A DNA stretch of 64,000 nucleotides. Origin: Fischerella muscicola SAG 1427-1 = PCC 73103 (GTDB taxonomy: Bacteria > Cyanobacteriota > Cyanobacteriia > Cyanobacteriales > Nostocaceae). Every line of letters starts with the position of its first letter. Position 1 is the first letter of the stretch. The position numbers were made by a program, and so were the translations under genes. This document shows, in pieces, positions 17,988 to 28,012 of the stretch. Location of the stretch: contig NZ_AJLJ01000494.1 of NCBI RefSeq assembly GCF_000317245.1, positions 56,655 through 120,654 of the forward strand, in the 5' to 3' direction. The notes below the pieces were generated by a model. The model was not told where the DNA came from. It saw only the letters and a program-made list of their open reading frames with translations, and ran no database searches.

Positions 17988-18659
17988 GGATTAGGGATTG
18001 GAGACAAAGGGAATAAGGGAGATAAGGGAACAAACTTAGCAGCAAATCCATATCTGTGGTCATCTGTGTACCCCTTGGGTAGCCACTTCGTATCTACATT
18101 CGATTTTTCATCTCCTCGCAGTGGATGTGTTCGTCTGTGAGGGTTTACTTATTTTCATTTGATCGTGAAGAAAAACATTAAATTTTTATAAAAAACGCAA
18201 TTTATCTTTTTTAATTCTAAAAGAGTACGATATCCTATATAACAATTTGATAAACATGGTAGATGTTTAAATCCTGTCAAATTTGCTGTTACTCAAAAAA
18301 TCTACCATTAAGCCCTTGTTTAAGATGAGTGGGTTAAATAATGCACACATGTGAATGAAAAAATGAATAAGATTTTACTATTCTTTCCCGGCTATATTAT
18401 CTATGCTTGGGATAGATGTAAATTATCTGTATCAGTGTCTGCAAAAGCTGGTAGTCACTATTGAAGTTTTTTAGTGGTGATTACCGTACAAAACCGAATT
18501 TGATAGCAACTAAGTAGAGTTAGTTATGATATATTTAAGAAGCCAAGACTGGCTTTGCCAAAGTATACGACTCTACGGATCGGCAACAATTCCAAAATGG
18601 AAAGCAGTTTTGACTAAGCATTTACCAAACCAAATCTGAATTAAAATTCAATCGAGGTT
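17988..18659. other. Long spacer before the DUF4327 gene
   Basis: 672 bases, AT-rich after a short ggagacaaaggg-type repeat tract (17999-18030). A moderate hairpin (ggtagtcacta...agtggtgattacc) lies at about 18450-18485. No ORF, tRNA or known RNA motif was recognised. Such a long leader before a 72-codon gene may carry a regulated promoter or a small RNA. Confidence 0.4.
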
Positions 18660-18878
18660 ATGATTCAGCAAGTAATTCACCCTATGGTGAAATTGCAGCG
18701 TAACGTGCAATCACTCGTAGACTCAAACATTATCAAGCCAACCGATAGTATCTGGAAAATAGCTCTACTCTTCGGCAATGAATGGCAGCATTGGAAAAAA
18801 GAATTGTTGGATTTTGGATTTAATATGCAAGATCCAGTTAGTGATTTGTTAGCAGTAGAGGCTTGGGACGAAGAGTAG
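18660..18878 (+). CDS. DUF4327 family small protein
   Basis: 72-residue soluble protein with segments (VIHPMVKLQRNVQSLV, SIWKIALLFGNEW, LLAVEAWDEE) that match the cyanobacterial DUF4327 family. Function is unknown. Start ATG is preceded directly by GAGGTT. It faces the FHA-kinase gene, with converging 3' ends about 75 bases apart. Confidence 0.85.
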   Translation: MIQQVIHPMVKLQRNVQSLVDSNIIKPTDSIWKIALLFGNEWQHWKKELLDFGFNMQDPVSDLLAVEAWDEE

Positions 18879-18954
18879 AAATAGTTAGTAATGGGTAGTT
18901 ATTGGTTAGTTGTTGATAACCGTTAACTACTTATTACTGAGCATTAACTTTTTG

Positions 18955-20169
18955 TTATTGACAAGCTGCTAAGGCTGTGGCTAATTCCTTCGCTGTTTGA
19001 TAGCGATCGCGTGGCAGTGGTTGTGTAACACGATGAATTACCTCTGCTAGTTTGGGGGTAATAGTGGGGACTCTAGCAACATCAAACCGAAAGCCTCGTC
19101 CTTGCTGGCGATAAAACTTGAAAGGGTTTTCACCGCTAAGTAGATAAATTAATGTCGGGCCAATGGCATATAAATCCGATTGAGTCAGAGGTTGTCCCCG
19201 TTCTTGCTCGGGAGCGCAATACCCTTCTGCACCAATCCGAGTACCAGGTGCAGTACTAACAATTTCTTTGACTGCACCAAAATCCAGCACAACTATGCAA
19301 TTATTGGAATTCCGCACCATCAGGTTTGCTGGTTTAATATCCCGGTGAATTAGCGGAGGTTCTTGGCTATGCAAATAGTCCAAAATGTCACAAGTTTGAA
19401 TCATCCAAGCGATCGCTTGAGTGGGAGTGACAGGTCCTTTGTATGCAATCAATTTTTCCAAATCATCACCATGGACTAATTCCATAGCCAAGTATCTTTT
19501 TCCTCCCTCCTCAAAAAAATCGTAGTATTTAGGAATTCCGGGATGGTAAAGAGATTTGAGAGTGTTGGCTTCTCGTTCAAAGAGTTCACGGGCTTTGGCA
19601 ATTTTAGCCATGTCAGCATTCATTTGCTTCAGCACCAAAAGCTGTGGGTGTCCGGCTATTTTGCCAGTATCATCCCAAGCTAAATAAGTGGTTCCCATAC
19701 CTCCCTGTCCTAATGTCCGCAATACCTGATAATTACGAATGGTTTTGATTACAGACAAGGGTTGACCACAATGAATACAAAATAGATTATTGGGAGAGTT
19801 GCCTTCGTGAGTACAACTACTCAGTGAGTTTGTTGGTCTATTTGGAACTTTGATTTGCTCAATCTGAAACTTCAAGATTGGGCCTCCCCGCGCCAATTGC
19901 AGCAGGGAATCATCTGGTATGGGGCTTTGAGTAACCAGCACACCATTGAGGAAAGTACCATTTGTACCTTTACTAATCACCTGCCACAAACCGCTATCAT
20001 CACCAGAACTAATTTGCCTGAGTTCAAGATGATGTCTGGATACAAGAGTATCACTTAAAACAACATGATTGTCCGCCGAACGACCAATCCGAATCACTGG
20101 TTCGTCTTCAAAATGCCAGTTTTGGAGGGGCGTTTTTTGTTGCGGTTCTAACAGGGTCAGAGTAACCAC
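18955..20169 (-). CDS. FHA-domain Ser/Thr protein kinase
   Basis: 404 residues. An N-terminal FHA domain (about 10-105; RIGRSADNHVVL, SRHHLEL, GTNGTFLNG) binds phosphothreonine. A short segment with CTHEGNSPNNLFCIHCGQPL looks like a zinc ribbon. The kinase domain spans about 145-400: glycine loop LGQGGMGTTYLA, lysine in LLVLKQM, catalytic HRDIKPANLM, DFGAVKEI, and APEQERG. All catalytic residues are present. The start is GTG. It lies 135 bases downstream of a PP2C-phosphatase gene on the same strand, so the two are likely co-transcribed and act on each other or on shared targets. Confidence 0.93.
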   Translation of the reverse strand: MVTLTLLEPQQKTPLQNWHFEDEPVIRIGRSADNHVVLSDTLVSRHHLELRQISSGDDSGLWQVISKGTNGTFLNGVLVTQSPIPDDSLLQLARGGPILKFQIEQIKVPNRPTNSLSSCTHEGNSPNNLFCIHCGQPLSVIKTIRNYQVLRTLGQGGMGTTYLAWDDTGKIAGHPQLLVLKQMNADMAKIAKARELFEREANTLKSLYHPGIPKYYDFFEEGGKRYLAMELVHGDDLEKLIAYKGPVTPTQAIAWMIQTCDILDYLHSQEPPLIHRDIKPANLMVRNSNNCIVVLDFGAVKEIVSTAPGTRIGAEGYCAPEQERGQPLTQSDLYAIGPTLIYLLSGENPFKFYRQQGRGFRFDVARVPTITPKLAEVIHRVTQPLPRDRYQTAKELATALAACQ

Positions 20170-20304
20170 AATTACAAATTAACTAAGGGAATGGGATGTT
20201 TTTTGGTAGTTAGTAAATAGTAGCAGGGACGCACAGCGGTGCGCGCGTATAGTAGCTAGTAAATAGTAGGTAGTAGATCATATTTGACTACTAACTTCCA
20301 ATTA

Positions 20305-22353
20305 CTAACCATTAACTATATCTTTTTGACTGTCTAATACTGGGCGTACTTTTGCCCTGATTAGCACAATGGTAATGTTGTCATGACCATTGTAATTGTT
20401 TGCCAAATCAATTAAGTCCCTAACACCAGTTTCCAGGTTAGCGCCGGAACTGAGTAAGGGAAGTAAATGAGTTGAATAGTGAGTTTCTAATAAATCATTA
20501 TCTGATAAACCGTCTGAAGCTAAAACAAACAAAGTATCTTCAGCAATCTCAAAAAATTGCACATCGGCAGAAATTGAGTGTTCATCACGTGGACCAAGGG
20601 CTTGTGTGAGCTGGTATGCATCCGGGCGGGTATATGCCACACTAGGCTCAACCCCTCGCGAAATTTCCCGTTGACCAACTTCGTGATCTACTGTGATTTG
20701 TTCTAAACCGGACTTGCGAGTGAGGCGATAAAGGCGACTATCACCCACATGAGCCACAGCTGCTTGAGTATCATAGATTAACAACATCACCAAGGTTGTA
20801 CCCATCCGCCCAACACCAGAACGGGCATCTTGTTGATTGACATTGTAAATTGCTTGATTTGCTTGTCCTATTGCTTTACGAATTTGCTCTTCTGTGGGTA
20901 ATTCATTTTCAATCGCATGAGTTTGAAAGTATTTTTGCACAGTGTTTACAGCCAAAGCACTTGCTACTTCCCCACCAGCATGTCCACCCATACCATCACA
21001 AAGAACATACAAAGCACGGGCCTGCACATTGCGACTGAATGGCAATTCCAGCTTACTGATTTTGGCGTCAATACCAAAGTAGTCTTCATTATGATGTCGT
21101 TGACGTCCAACATCGGTCAGTCCAGCATGTTCTAAGCTGATTAGCTGCATTGGTAGCACTACTGTCGCCATATCATCATTTTTTGAGGCATTGTCTGCTT
21201 CTGATTCATCAAATTGCAGAATAGTAGGTGAATTGGTCGCTAGATTGACTGTTGCACTCACCTCTGACTCATCAACACTAGAGTTTGGTTGCAATTCTGT
21301 GGCGATCGCTTGTAAACCAGACTGTAACTGCAACAAAGTATCAATTTTACCTAGTTCCAAATCTGTTAACAGTTCCAACAAAGAACCAAATTGTGTACGC
21401 TGAGACTCTCTAAAAAGCTTTTGCCAAACATCGGCCAAAGCTTGAATACTCAAACTCTTTTCCCATTGTTCAGATCTGTTGTTCTCTTCATTGGTCAGTG
21501 TGTTGTCAGTACTGTTCTGGTTAAAACGTGCCATATATAACATCTGTAATGCTACAGCTTGGTCTTCATCTAACCGCAGATTCGACAAATCCAAAAGACT
21601 ATGACAACAATTTAAAGGTTCTAGTAAAGCCCAAAGTAGTGTCATCTGATAACAGCAATTGACCATTTGTAGAGAAGTCGTTGACTCATCGTGCCACAAA
21701 TCTAGTAAACAGGGCCAATCAGAACGGTCTTCAATCAATATGACCTCGATCTTCTCGTTTTGCCAAGCATCATGAATTGCCGGTATGCCTTGATGAGTAT
21801 AAGCTGCTAAAGCCACATATGCTTCCGCAGAAGCAGGAACACTACTAGCCTCCATAGCAGGTATTACTAAACCTTGATGCTGATTAGTGATCATGGCTTC
21901 AAGAGGAGAAACCTGATAAGGCAAACAATCTAAAACTTTTACATAAACTTGAGTCTGAGGTGCTAAATCTCCCAAATTCGGCAGTGACTCTAGCAACTGA
22001 TAACGTTGTTGTTGATCCAAGTAGGGATCTTCTGGAAGCAGGGATGAGTTAGAAGAAGAAACAGAGACAGCCGGAGGTGTTGAGGTGGGGACAGTTTCAG
22101 CCTCCGCATTACTACCTCTCTCCTTCTGGGTATTATTAGAGTCTACTTCCCCGACTTCTAAATTTTCTTTTTTGGTAATAATAGCCCACCAAACTCTGCC
22201 ACATTCCGCACCACAGTTATGACACTTTTGTGCATTCACAGGCACTTGGGTATCGCATTGCAGACAGAACTTATGGGTCAGGGACGCCCCACATTTTTGA
22301 CAGAATTTGTTGGAATTGGGGTTTTCAAATTGGCACTGAGGGCAAATCAGCAT
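20305..22353 (-). CDS. Zinc-ribbon PP2C phosphatase with central kinase-like region
   Basis: 682 residues in three parts. Residues 1-55 hold two or three zinc ribbons (CPQCQFENPNSNKFCQKCG, CLQCDTQVPVNAQKCHNCG). Residues about 110-360 form a globular region that resembles a degenerate protein kinase without the catalytic loop; this reading is tentative. Residues about 410-665 are a PP2C domain with intact metal ligands: HHNEDYFG, LCDGMGGHAGGE, VAHVGDSRLYR, LASDGLSDNDLL, NGHDNITIVLI. ATG at 22353 has AAGGAA upstream. It precedes the FHA-kinase gene on the same strand, giving a phosphatase-kinase pair. Confidence 0.9.
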   Translation of the reverse strand: MLICPQCQFENPNSNKFCQKCGASLTHKFCLQCDTQVPVNAQKCHNCGAECGRVWWAIITKKENLEVGEVDSNNTQKERGSNAEAETVPTSTPPAVSVSSSNSSLLPEDPYLDQQQRYQLLESLPNLGDLAPQTQVYVKVLDCLPYQVSPLEAMITNQHQGLVIPAMEASSVPASAEAYVALAAYTHQGIPAIHDAWQNEKIEVILIEDRSDWPCLLDLWHDESTTSLQMVNCCYQMTLLWALLEPLNCCHSLLDLSNLRLDEDQAVALQMLYMARFNQNSTDNTLTNEENNRSEQWEKSLSIQALADVWQKLFRESQRTQFGSLLELLTDLELGKIDTLLQLQSGLQAIATELQPNSSVDESEVSATVNLATNSPTILQFDESEADNASKNDDMATVVLPMQLISLEHAGLTDVGRQRHHNEDYFGIDAKISKLELPFSRNVQARALYVLCDGMGGHAGGEVASALAVNTVQKYFQTHAIENELPTEEQIRKAIGQANQAIYNVNQQDARSGVGRMGTTLVMLLIYDTQAAVAHVGDSRLYRLTRKSGLEQITVDHEVGQREISRGVEPSVAYTRPDAYQLTQALGPRDEHSISADVQFFEIAEDTLFVLASDGLSDNDLLETHYSTHLLPLLSSGANLETGVRDLIDLANNYNGHDNITIVLIRAKVRPVLDSQKDIVNG

Positions 22354-22757
22354 TGTGGAAGTTCCTTAATTCCCGACCAAGGTGCTTGTGGCTACTACAC
22401 TCAAAGTGCCACAATCGGCAGCCCCTGCCTATAGTAGACCTACAAATGATTGTAGTTTCACAAAGGAGTTTTTGTAGCAGTCTTAATTTTTACGCATATT
22501 AGTAAAATATCTCAATGTTGTGGCAAGCTTACTCCTCACAATAACTTGCCATTAAAATAATCATAGGCGGCAGATTACAACACATTTCTTTAAATTTGGA
22601 AATTGGTAATCATTAAATTCAGTGAACAGTTATCAGTTAACAGGTGTATTGTGAGGTCTGTTAACTGCCACCAAGTCTTTCAACACATTGGTTAGGGATT
22701 TAAACCCAGCTGAAGATGCTCTTTTCACTGAACTGAATAACTGAGAAATGATAACTG
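22354..22757. other. Spacer between phosphatase and histidine kinase genes
   Basis: About 400 AT-rich bases between two minus-strand genes. Short repeats of the cagttatcagttaacag type occur at about 22625-22645, close to the histidine kinase 3' end. Nothing else was recognised. Confidence 0.35.
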
Positions 22758-24434
22758 TTAAAGTGGCAGTTGAATAGTAAAACAAGTATGATTAGACCCG
22801 CTTTCGGCTTTAATTGTTCCCCCTATATACTTAGTAAGCTTTTGTACTAATGCTAAACCTAATCCTGTACCTCCCTGTTTACAAGGATCGTTACTGGGGA
22901 TACGGTAAAATTTGTCAAAAATGCGTGGCAATTCAGATGCAGGGATTTCTACGCCGTAATTAGTAACCTGAATTTGCATGAAACCAGCTTTTGACTGAGC
23001 AGCAATAATAATTTCTGCACCTGCTGGACTAAATTTACAGGCATTTGTCAGTAGTTCTATCAAAATACGCTCCAAGCTAAACTGGTCACAAATGAAACTT
23101 GGAAGATTGTCAGCTATCTTGATCTGCAAATTATGTAAATAACAGTTGTGGTTGCGTACTTGAAATAATTCCACTACCCGTTCTAACCATTCTGTAACTT
23201 GAATGGTTTCTAATACTAGGGGTTTGGCACTTACATCCAGACGTTGCAAATCTAAAAACTTATTAATTAGATTTATTTCTCGGTCACATTCATTGTTTAA
23301 AATTTGGAAGTAGCGAGCTACTTTTGAGCTTTCTGCCAGAGGTTTTGTCATTTCTGTTCGCAAGTTTTGCTCTTGGTTGAGCGCAATTCCCAACATTTGT
23401 ATGGCCATTTTCATGTTGGTGAGGGGTGTCCTTAGTTCGTGAGAAACTGTGCTGAGAAATTCATCTTTGAGGCGATTGAGGGTTTTTAATTCCTCAAATT
23501 TCGCTTGTGTGGCTTTTTGACTTTCTTTTAGAGCAACTTCTGCTAATTTTCGCTCGGTTATGTCTATGGCTGAACCAATATAACCAGCAAAGCTACCACT
23601 GGAAGTAAATCGAGGTACACCAGTATTTAAAATCCAACGATACTCCCCATCTGCACGCTTGCAGCGATATTCAATCTGAAATTTTGTACATGTGCTGAAG
23701 GCGGATTCATAAGCTTGTATAAAAAATTTTTGATCTTCCGGATGTACTTCTTCTAGCCAAGCCAAATCTTGGTTTTGTTCCTGGTTGTGTCCAGTAAATT
23801 CCAGCCAAGACTGGTTGAAAAAATTACATATTCCTCTATAGTCAGCCATCCATAACATCACAGGTGCGGTATTAGCCATAGTGTGAAAGCGGTGTTCACT
23901 CTCTCGTAACGCATCTTCCGACAACTTGTGACCAGTTATGTCTTCACAAACCATTAAAATCAATGGGTTTTCCTTGCCTGAATGCAGTACCCGCACTCTT
24001 ACTTTTACCCATGTCATTTGACTGGCAGGACAGTTTAAGCGCAACTCGATATTGACAGTTGCATTTTCTTGTGGCTCTCCTAATAAGGTCATCAATACAT
24101 CAGATAACCTTTGCTGTTCTGATTGCTCGAACAAATTTAAAACAGGCTGTTGTACTAGTTCTTGTGGAGAATAACCAAGACTAGTAGCACCAAAATTATT
24201 GACAGATAATATTACTCCATCTTGATTGAGAGTCAAATAGACACAAGGTATATTTTCATACAACTTGCGATACCATAACAGTTCTTCTTGGGTACGACGC
24301 CAGGATTCTGCTGTACAAATCTCTACTTCTGAGGCTTTTTCTGGTACAAGTTCCAACCATGCAGATGTTGCAGAAACTGTATTATGTTGTTGTTGGCAAG
24401 TGTGATGCCTTCTAAATGGCTGATTAAGGCTCAT
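22758..24434 (-). CDS. PAS-domain sensor histidine kinase
   Basis: 558 residues from the ATG at 24434; the frame is open seven codons more to a TTG and neither start has a ribosome site. There is no transmembrane segment. Order: PAS 1 (about 50-160; YENIPCVYLTLNQDG), PAS 2 with PAC (about 175-295; TAPVMLWMADYRGICNFFN), a short coiled linker, HisKA (FLSTVSHELRTPLTNMKMAI), then HATPase with the N-box LTNACKFSPAG and GGTGLGLALVQKL. No receiver domain or response-regulator gene is adjacent, so it is an orphan cytoplasmic kinase. The signal is unknown. Confidence 0.9.
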   Translation of the reverse strand: MSLNQPFRRHHTCQQQHNTVSATSAWLELVPEKASEVEICTAESWRRTQEELLWYRKLYENIPCVYLTLNQDGVILSVNNFGATSLGYSPQELVQQPVLNLFEQSEQQRLSDVLMTLLGEPQENATVNIELRLNCPASQMTWVKVRVRVLHSGKENPLILMVCEDITGHKLSEDALRESEHRFHTMANTAPVMLWMADYRGICNFFNQSWLEFTGHNQEQNQDLAWLEEVHPEDQKFFIQAYESAFSTCTKFQIEYRCKRADGEYRWILNTGVPRFTSSGSFAGYIGSAIDITERKLAEVALKESQKATQAKFEELKTLNRLKDEFLSTVSHELRTPLTNMKMAIQMLGIALNQEQNLRTEMTKPLAESSKVARYFQILNNECDREINLINKFLDLQRLDVSAKPLVLETIQVTEWLERVVELFQVRNHNCYLHNLQIKIADNLPSFICDQFSLERILIELLTNACKFSPAGAEIIIAAQSKAGFMQIQVTNYGVEIPASELPRIFDKFYRIPSNDPCKQGGTGLGLALVQKLTKYIGGTIKAESGSNHTCFTIQLPL

Positions 24435-24603
24435 AGAACTTAAACTTGCACCCAAGCGTTGTGTTAATGAAGGAAGTCAAAAAGAAAAAAACATTATACA
24501 GTCAATAGCATGATTTGCGTGAAAAAAGTTAAGACAAGCTAAGACAAAGGTCATTTGTCATTTGTCATGAGTAAGAATTTTAATTATGTTTGTGTTTCAT
24601 AAC

Positions 24604-25251
24604 TCACGTTTTGTTTATTCTCGGCGACTTGCTTAAACTAAGCTGTTGTTTTTTTAAAGAGCGATTAGGAAAAGATAAGTTATTTAGTGACTTAATTTCG
24701 TGTGATGTCAAATCACGCCACTCACCTGGTTTTAAATTATCCAAGTGTAACTGAGCGATCGCCACTCGCACTAATCTTAACGTCGGAAACCCCACAGCTG
24801 CCGTCATTCTCCGTACTTGCCGATTTTTTCCCTCAGTCAAAGTCATCTCCAACCATGCTGTCGGTACATTCTTACGAAATCGAATTGGCGGATTGCGATC
24901 GCTTAAGCTTGGTTCTGCTGACAACAGTTGCACCTTGGCTGGTCGAGTGCGGTAATCCTGAATTATGACACCTTCTTCTAACTTTTTCAAAGCAGCAGCA
25001 TCAGGAATGCGTTCTACCTGTACCCAGTAAGTACGTTCATGGCCAAACCGAGGATCGCAAAGTCGATGTTGCAGTTGTCCATGATTTGTTAACAACAATA
25101 AACCTTCACTATCCCAATCCAAACGCCCCACCGGATATACATCAGGAACTGAAATATAGTCTTTTAAGGTGCTACGAGTAGGAGTATCTTGAGTAAACTG
25201 ACACAGAACTCCATAGGGTTTATAGAACAAAATATATCGGTCATTAGTCAT
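24604..25251 (-). CDS. RluE-type rRNA large-subunit pseudouridine synthase
   Basis: 215-residue member of the RsuA/RluE family that isomerises uridine in rRNA. It lacks the N-terminal S4 domain, as RluE does, and begins with the fold at ILFYKPYGVLCQF. The catalytic Asp is in YPVGRLDWDSEGLLLLTN, and LTEGKNRQVRRMTAAVG is a family hallmark. Comparison with E. coli RluE suggests action on 23S rRNA in the peptidyl-transferase region, by inference. The last 25 residues form a basic tail rich in Ser, Lys and Leu. It is divergent from the glycosidase gene, only 33 bases apart. Confidence 0.9.
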   Translation of the reverse strand: MTNDRYILFYKPYGVLCQFTQDTPTRSTLKDYISVPDVYPVGRLDWDSEGLLLLTNHGQLQHRLCDPRFGHERTYWVQVERIPDAAALKKLEEGVIIQDYRTRPAKVQLLSAEPSLSDRNPPIRFRKNVPTAWLEMTLTEGKNRQVRRMTAAVGFPTLRLVRVAIAQLHLDNLKPGEWRDLTSHEIKSLNNLSFPNRSLKKQQLSLSKSPRINKT

Positions 25252-25284
25252 TAGTTATTGGTCATATAGAATGAGAAGTGAATT

Positions 25285-26160
25285 ATGGCAACTTCCAAGA
25301 TAGATCGTCGGTCTTTTTTATTTTTGGCTGGTGCTTTCTTGGCAAAAAGTTCGTCACTTATACTGCCTGCTACGGCTCAAACTGTAAAAGTAAATAAGGG
25401 TGAAATCAATGGTATCTCTTTTCATCGGGCAATTATTGACTTGACTGACCCTAAAACATTTATCACTATTGGTTTAGCAAATAATGCATCTGTTGCCAAT
25501 TCAACACACCGTAGTTATGGTGACGAAGATTTTAGCAAAATGGTGGCTCGTCATCACGCTGCGGTTGTTGCGAATGGAACATTTTTTGCTAAAAGTGCCA
25601 AGAAAGCTGTTATGGGTAATATGGTAGCCGCAGGAAGATTCCTCAAATACAGTCAGTGGGAAAACTATGGTACTACCTTGGGTTTGCGAGCAGGAAACAA
25701 ACCGGAAATGATCACAGCACGGGTTGAAGGTAAACCCAAATGGAAGGAACATTGGTTTTCAATTACTTGTGGGCCCAGATTGCTGAGAAAAGGAAAAATT
25801 TGGCTCAAACCAAAATTAGAAGGGTTTAAAGATCCTCATGTATTGGGTGTAGCTACACGGGTGGCGATTGGGTATCCTGCTAGTGGTGAAAAGCTAATTT
25901 TAGTAAATTTCAGCGATCGCCTGACTTTAGAACAAGAAGCAAGAGCAATGAGAGCAATGGGTTGCTACGAAGCCATGAATTTAGATGGAGGAACATCTAG
26001 AGGCTTTGCTGCTCACGGTAATATCATAGTTCCTGCCCAACGTCCTCTGACAAATGTGATTGTGGTTTATGATGCCAAGCATCCAGCTCCTACAGCCTTA
26101 CGTCAATCATGGAAGAAGTTTCAAAGAGGTGAGCGTCCGGTGATACCGAAGAGGTCATAA
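25285..26160 (+). CDS. Secreted phosphodiester glycosidase family protein (NAGPA-like)
   Basis: 291 residues. The N-terminus (DRRSFLFLAGAFLAKSS...) has a twin-Arg-like motif followed by a hydrophobic segment and ATAQ, a plausible Tat or Sec signal. The mature part belongs to the phosphodiester glycosidase (formerly DUF2233) fold: ANGTFFAKS near residue 95, and the signature AMNLDGGTSRGFA near residue 235. In other bacteria such proteins act on cell-wall or exopolysaccharide phosphodiesters; the substrate here is unknown. It reads towards thiC, whose riboswitch begins about 50 bases downstream. Confidence 0.85.
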   Translation: MATSKIDRRSFLFLAGAFLAKSSSLILPATAQTVKVNKGEINGISFHRAIIDLTDPKTFITIGLANNASVANSTHRSYGDEDFSKMVARHHAAVVANGTFFAKSAKKAVMGNMVAAGRFLKYSQWENYGTTLGLRAGNKPEMITARVEGKPKWKEHWFSITCGPRLLRKGKIWLKPKLEGFKDPHVLGVATRVAIGYPASGEKLILVNFSDRLTLEQEARAMRAMGCYEAMNLDGGTSRGFAAHGNIIVPAQRPLTNVIVVYDAKHPAPTALRQSWKKFQRGERPVIPKRS

Positions 26161-26212
26161 ATTGTTAATTCCCTCATCTGCTCCACTACCAAAATGCTAA
26201 AATTAGTACCTA

Positions 26213-26286
26213 TGCTGGGGGTGCCTGCATCCAGGCTGAGATTATACCCTTTGCACCTGAATCCGGATAATGCCGGCGCAGGGAAG
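26213..26286 (+). promoter_or_regulatory. TPP (THI-box) riboswitch
   Basis: Contains all conserved blocks in order: GGGGGTGCC, GGCTGAGATTATACCC, TTTGCACCTGAATCCGGATAATGCC, then GCAGGGAAG. It ends about 20 bases before the thiC start, with the GAGGA ribosome site at 26296-26300, so TPP binding probably hides that site and blocks thiC translation. Confidence 0.96.
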
Positions 26287-26308
26287 CTGTTTATTGAGGA
26301 AAGCAAAT

Positions 26309-27691
26309 ATGCGGACAGAATGGGTTGCCAAGCGAAGAGGCGAGAGCAATGTTAGTCAAATGCACTACGCTCGTCAGGGTGTCATTACTGAAGAAATGCA
26401 CTACATCGCTGGGCGAGAAAACCTCCCTGTTGAGCTAATCAGAGATGAGGTAGCGCGGGGACGAATGATTATTCCTGCAAATATCAATCACACTAATTTA
26501 GAACCAATGTGTATTGGTATTGCTTCTAAATGTAAAGTAAATGCTAACATTGGTGCTTCTCCCAACTCTTCTGGGATTAATGAAGAACTGGAAAAGCTAA
26601 ATCTAGCGGTAAAATACGGGGCTGATACCGTCATGGATTTATCCACTGGCGGTGGTAACTTAGATGAAATTCGCACCGCGATTATTAAAGCTTCACCCGT
26701 TCCCATTGGTACAGTGCCAGTATATCAAGCTTTGGAAAGTGTACATGGCAGGATTGAAAATCTCACAGCAGAGGATTTTCTGCATGTAATTGAGAAACAC
26801 GCCCAGCAAGGGGTAGATTACATGACGATCCACGCTGGGATTTTAATTGAACACTTGCCTTTAGTCAGAAACCGCCTGACTGGCATTGTCTCTCGTGGTG
26901 GTGGTATTTTAGCCAGATGGATGCTGCACCATCATAAACAAAACCCACTTTACACCCACTACCGAGATATTGTTGAGATTTTCAAAAAATATGATGTCTC
27001 ATTTAGCTTAGGTGACTCACTCCGTCCTGGTTGTACTCATGATGCTTCTGATCAAGCCCAATTAGCAGAACTCAAAACCCTGGGACAATTAACCCGCAAA
27101 GCTTGGGAAGACGATGTGCAGGTGATGGTCGAAGGGCCTGGACACGTACCGATGGATCAAATTGAGTTCAACGTTAAAAAGCAGATGGAAGAGTGTTCCG
27201 AAGCACCTTTCTATGTACTTGGGCCATTAGTCACAGACATTGCTCCTGGTTACGACCACATCACCTCTGCTATCGGTGCAGCCATGGCTGGTTGGTATGG
27301 CACTGCTATGTTGTGCTATGTTACACCTAAAGAACACTTAGGTCTGCCGAATTCCGAAGATGTACGCAATGGATTAATTGCTTACAAGATTGCAGCCCAT
27401 GCGGCAGATATCGCCAGACGGCGCCCTGGTGCAAGAGATAGAGACGATGAACTCTCCCGCGCTCGTTACAACTTCGATTGGAATCGTCAGTTTGAATTAG
27501 CACTCGACCCCGACAGAGCTAGGGAATATCACGATGAAACTTTACCAGCAGATATTTATAAAACTGCTGAGTTTTGCTCTATGTGTGGGCCTAAGTTCTG
27601 TCCAATGCAAACTAAAGTAGATGCAGATGCATTAACGGAACTAGAGAAGTTCTTGGCGAAAGATAAACAAGAAGTAGTAACACAAAGTTAG
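26309..27691 (+). CDS. thiC: Phosphomethylpyrimidine synthase ThiC
   Basis: Radical-SAM enzyme that rearranges aminoimidazole ribotide to the hydroxymethylpyrimidine phosphate half of thiamine. The 460-residue product begins MRTEWVAKRRGE and has ANINHTNLEP, ANIGASPNSS, GTVPVYQA, GDSLRPGCTHDASD, EGPGHVPMDQI and the C-terminal [4Fe-4S] motif CSMCGPKFC. I set the start at ATG 26309, eight bases after GAGGA; the frame is open 13 codons upstream, but that part is the 3' strand of the riboswitch and cannot be coding. Length fits cyanobacterial ThiC. A hairpin follows the stop. Confidence 0.97.
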   Translation: MRTEWVAKRRGESNVSQMHYARQGVITEEMHYIAGRENLPVELIRDEVARGRMIIPANINHTNLEPMCIGIASKCKVNANIGASPNSSGINEELEKLNLAVKYGADTVMDLSTGGGNLDEIRTAIIKASPVPIGTVPVYQALESVHGRIENLTAEDFLHVIEKHAQQGVDYMTIHAGILIEHLPLVRNRLTGIVSRGGGILARWMLHHHKQNPLYTHYRDIVEIFKKYDVSFSLGDSLRPGCTHDASDQAQLAELKTLGQLTRKAWEDDVQVMVEGPGHVPMDQIEFNVKKQMEECSEAPFYVLGPLVTDIAPGYDHITSAIGAAMAGWYGTAMLCYVTPKEHLGLPNSEDVRNGLIAYKIAAHAADIARRRPGARDRDDELSRARYNFDWNRQFELALDPDRAREYHDETLPADIYKTAEFCSMCGPKFCPMQTKVDADALTELEKFLAKDKQEVVTQS

Positions 27692-27707
27692 TCAATCTTT
27701 CTGCTAC

Positions 27708-27730
27708 GCCTTGGAATTTCATTCCAAGGC
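27708..27730 (+). terminator. Hairpin after thiC
   Basis: Perfect 10-bp stem (gccttggaat/attccaaggc) with a three-base loop, 17 bases after the thiC stop. There is no T-run, as is common for cyanobacterial terminators. Confidence 0.65.
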
Positions 27731-28012
27731 TTATAGCTCAAAGTCTACTTCTGTAAACTAAGTACAATATTTCACAAATTCGTAACGAATTCTATATAGA
27801 AAACTCTGCGAAACTCTGCGCTTTCCTGCGTGTGCCTCTGCGTTGAAAAAGCTACGATTTCAAGCAAAACTGTACTAAGCTGCATCTTTAAATCCATTGG
27901 AATGGCCTTGTACTGTCAGCCCTGAAATTTATTTCTAGGCAGGATAAGATTTCACAAAAAAAAGCTTGACAATTTCAAAGGTGTTAGGCATAATAAAAAA
28001 GTTGCAAATCAA
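27731..28012 (+). promoter_or_regulatory. Spacer with promoter for tRNA-Asp
   Basis: Holds a repeat with gaaactctgcg twice (about 27800-27820) and a clear sigma-70-type promoter: TTGACA at 27966-27971, a 17-base spacer, CATAAT at 27989-27994. This predicts a start near 28001, about 12 bases before the tRNA. Confidence 0.75.
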
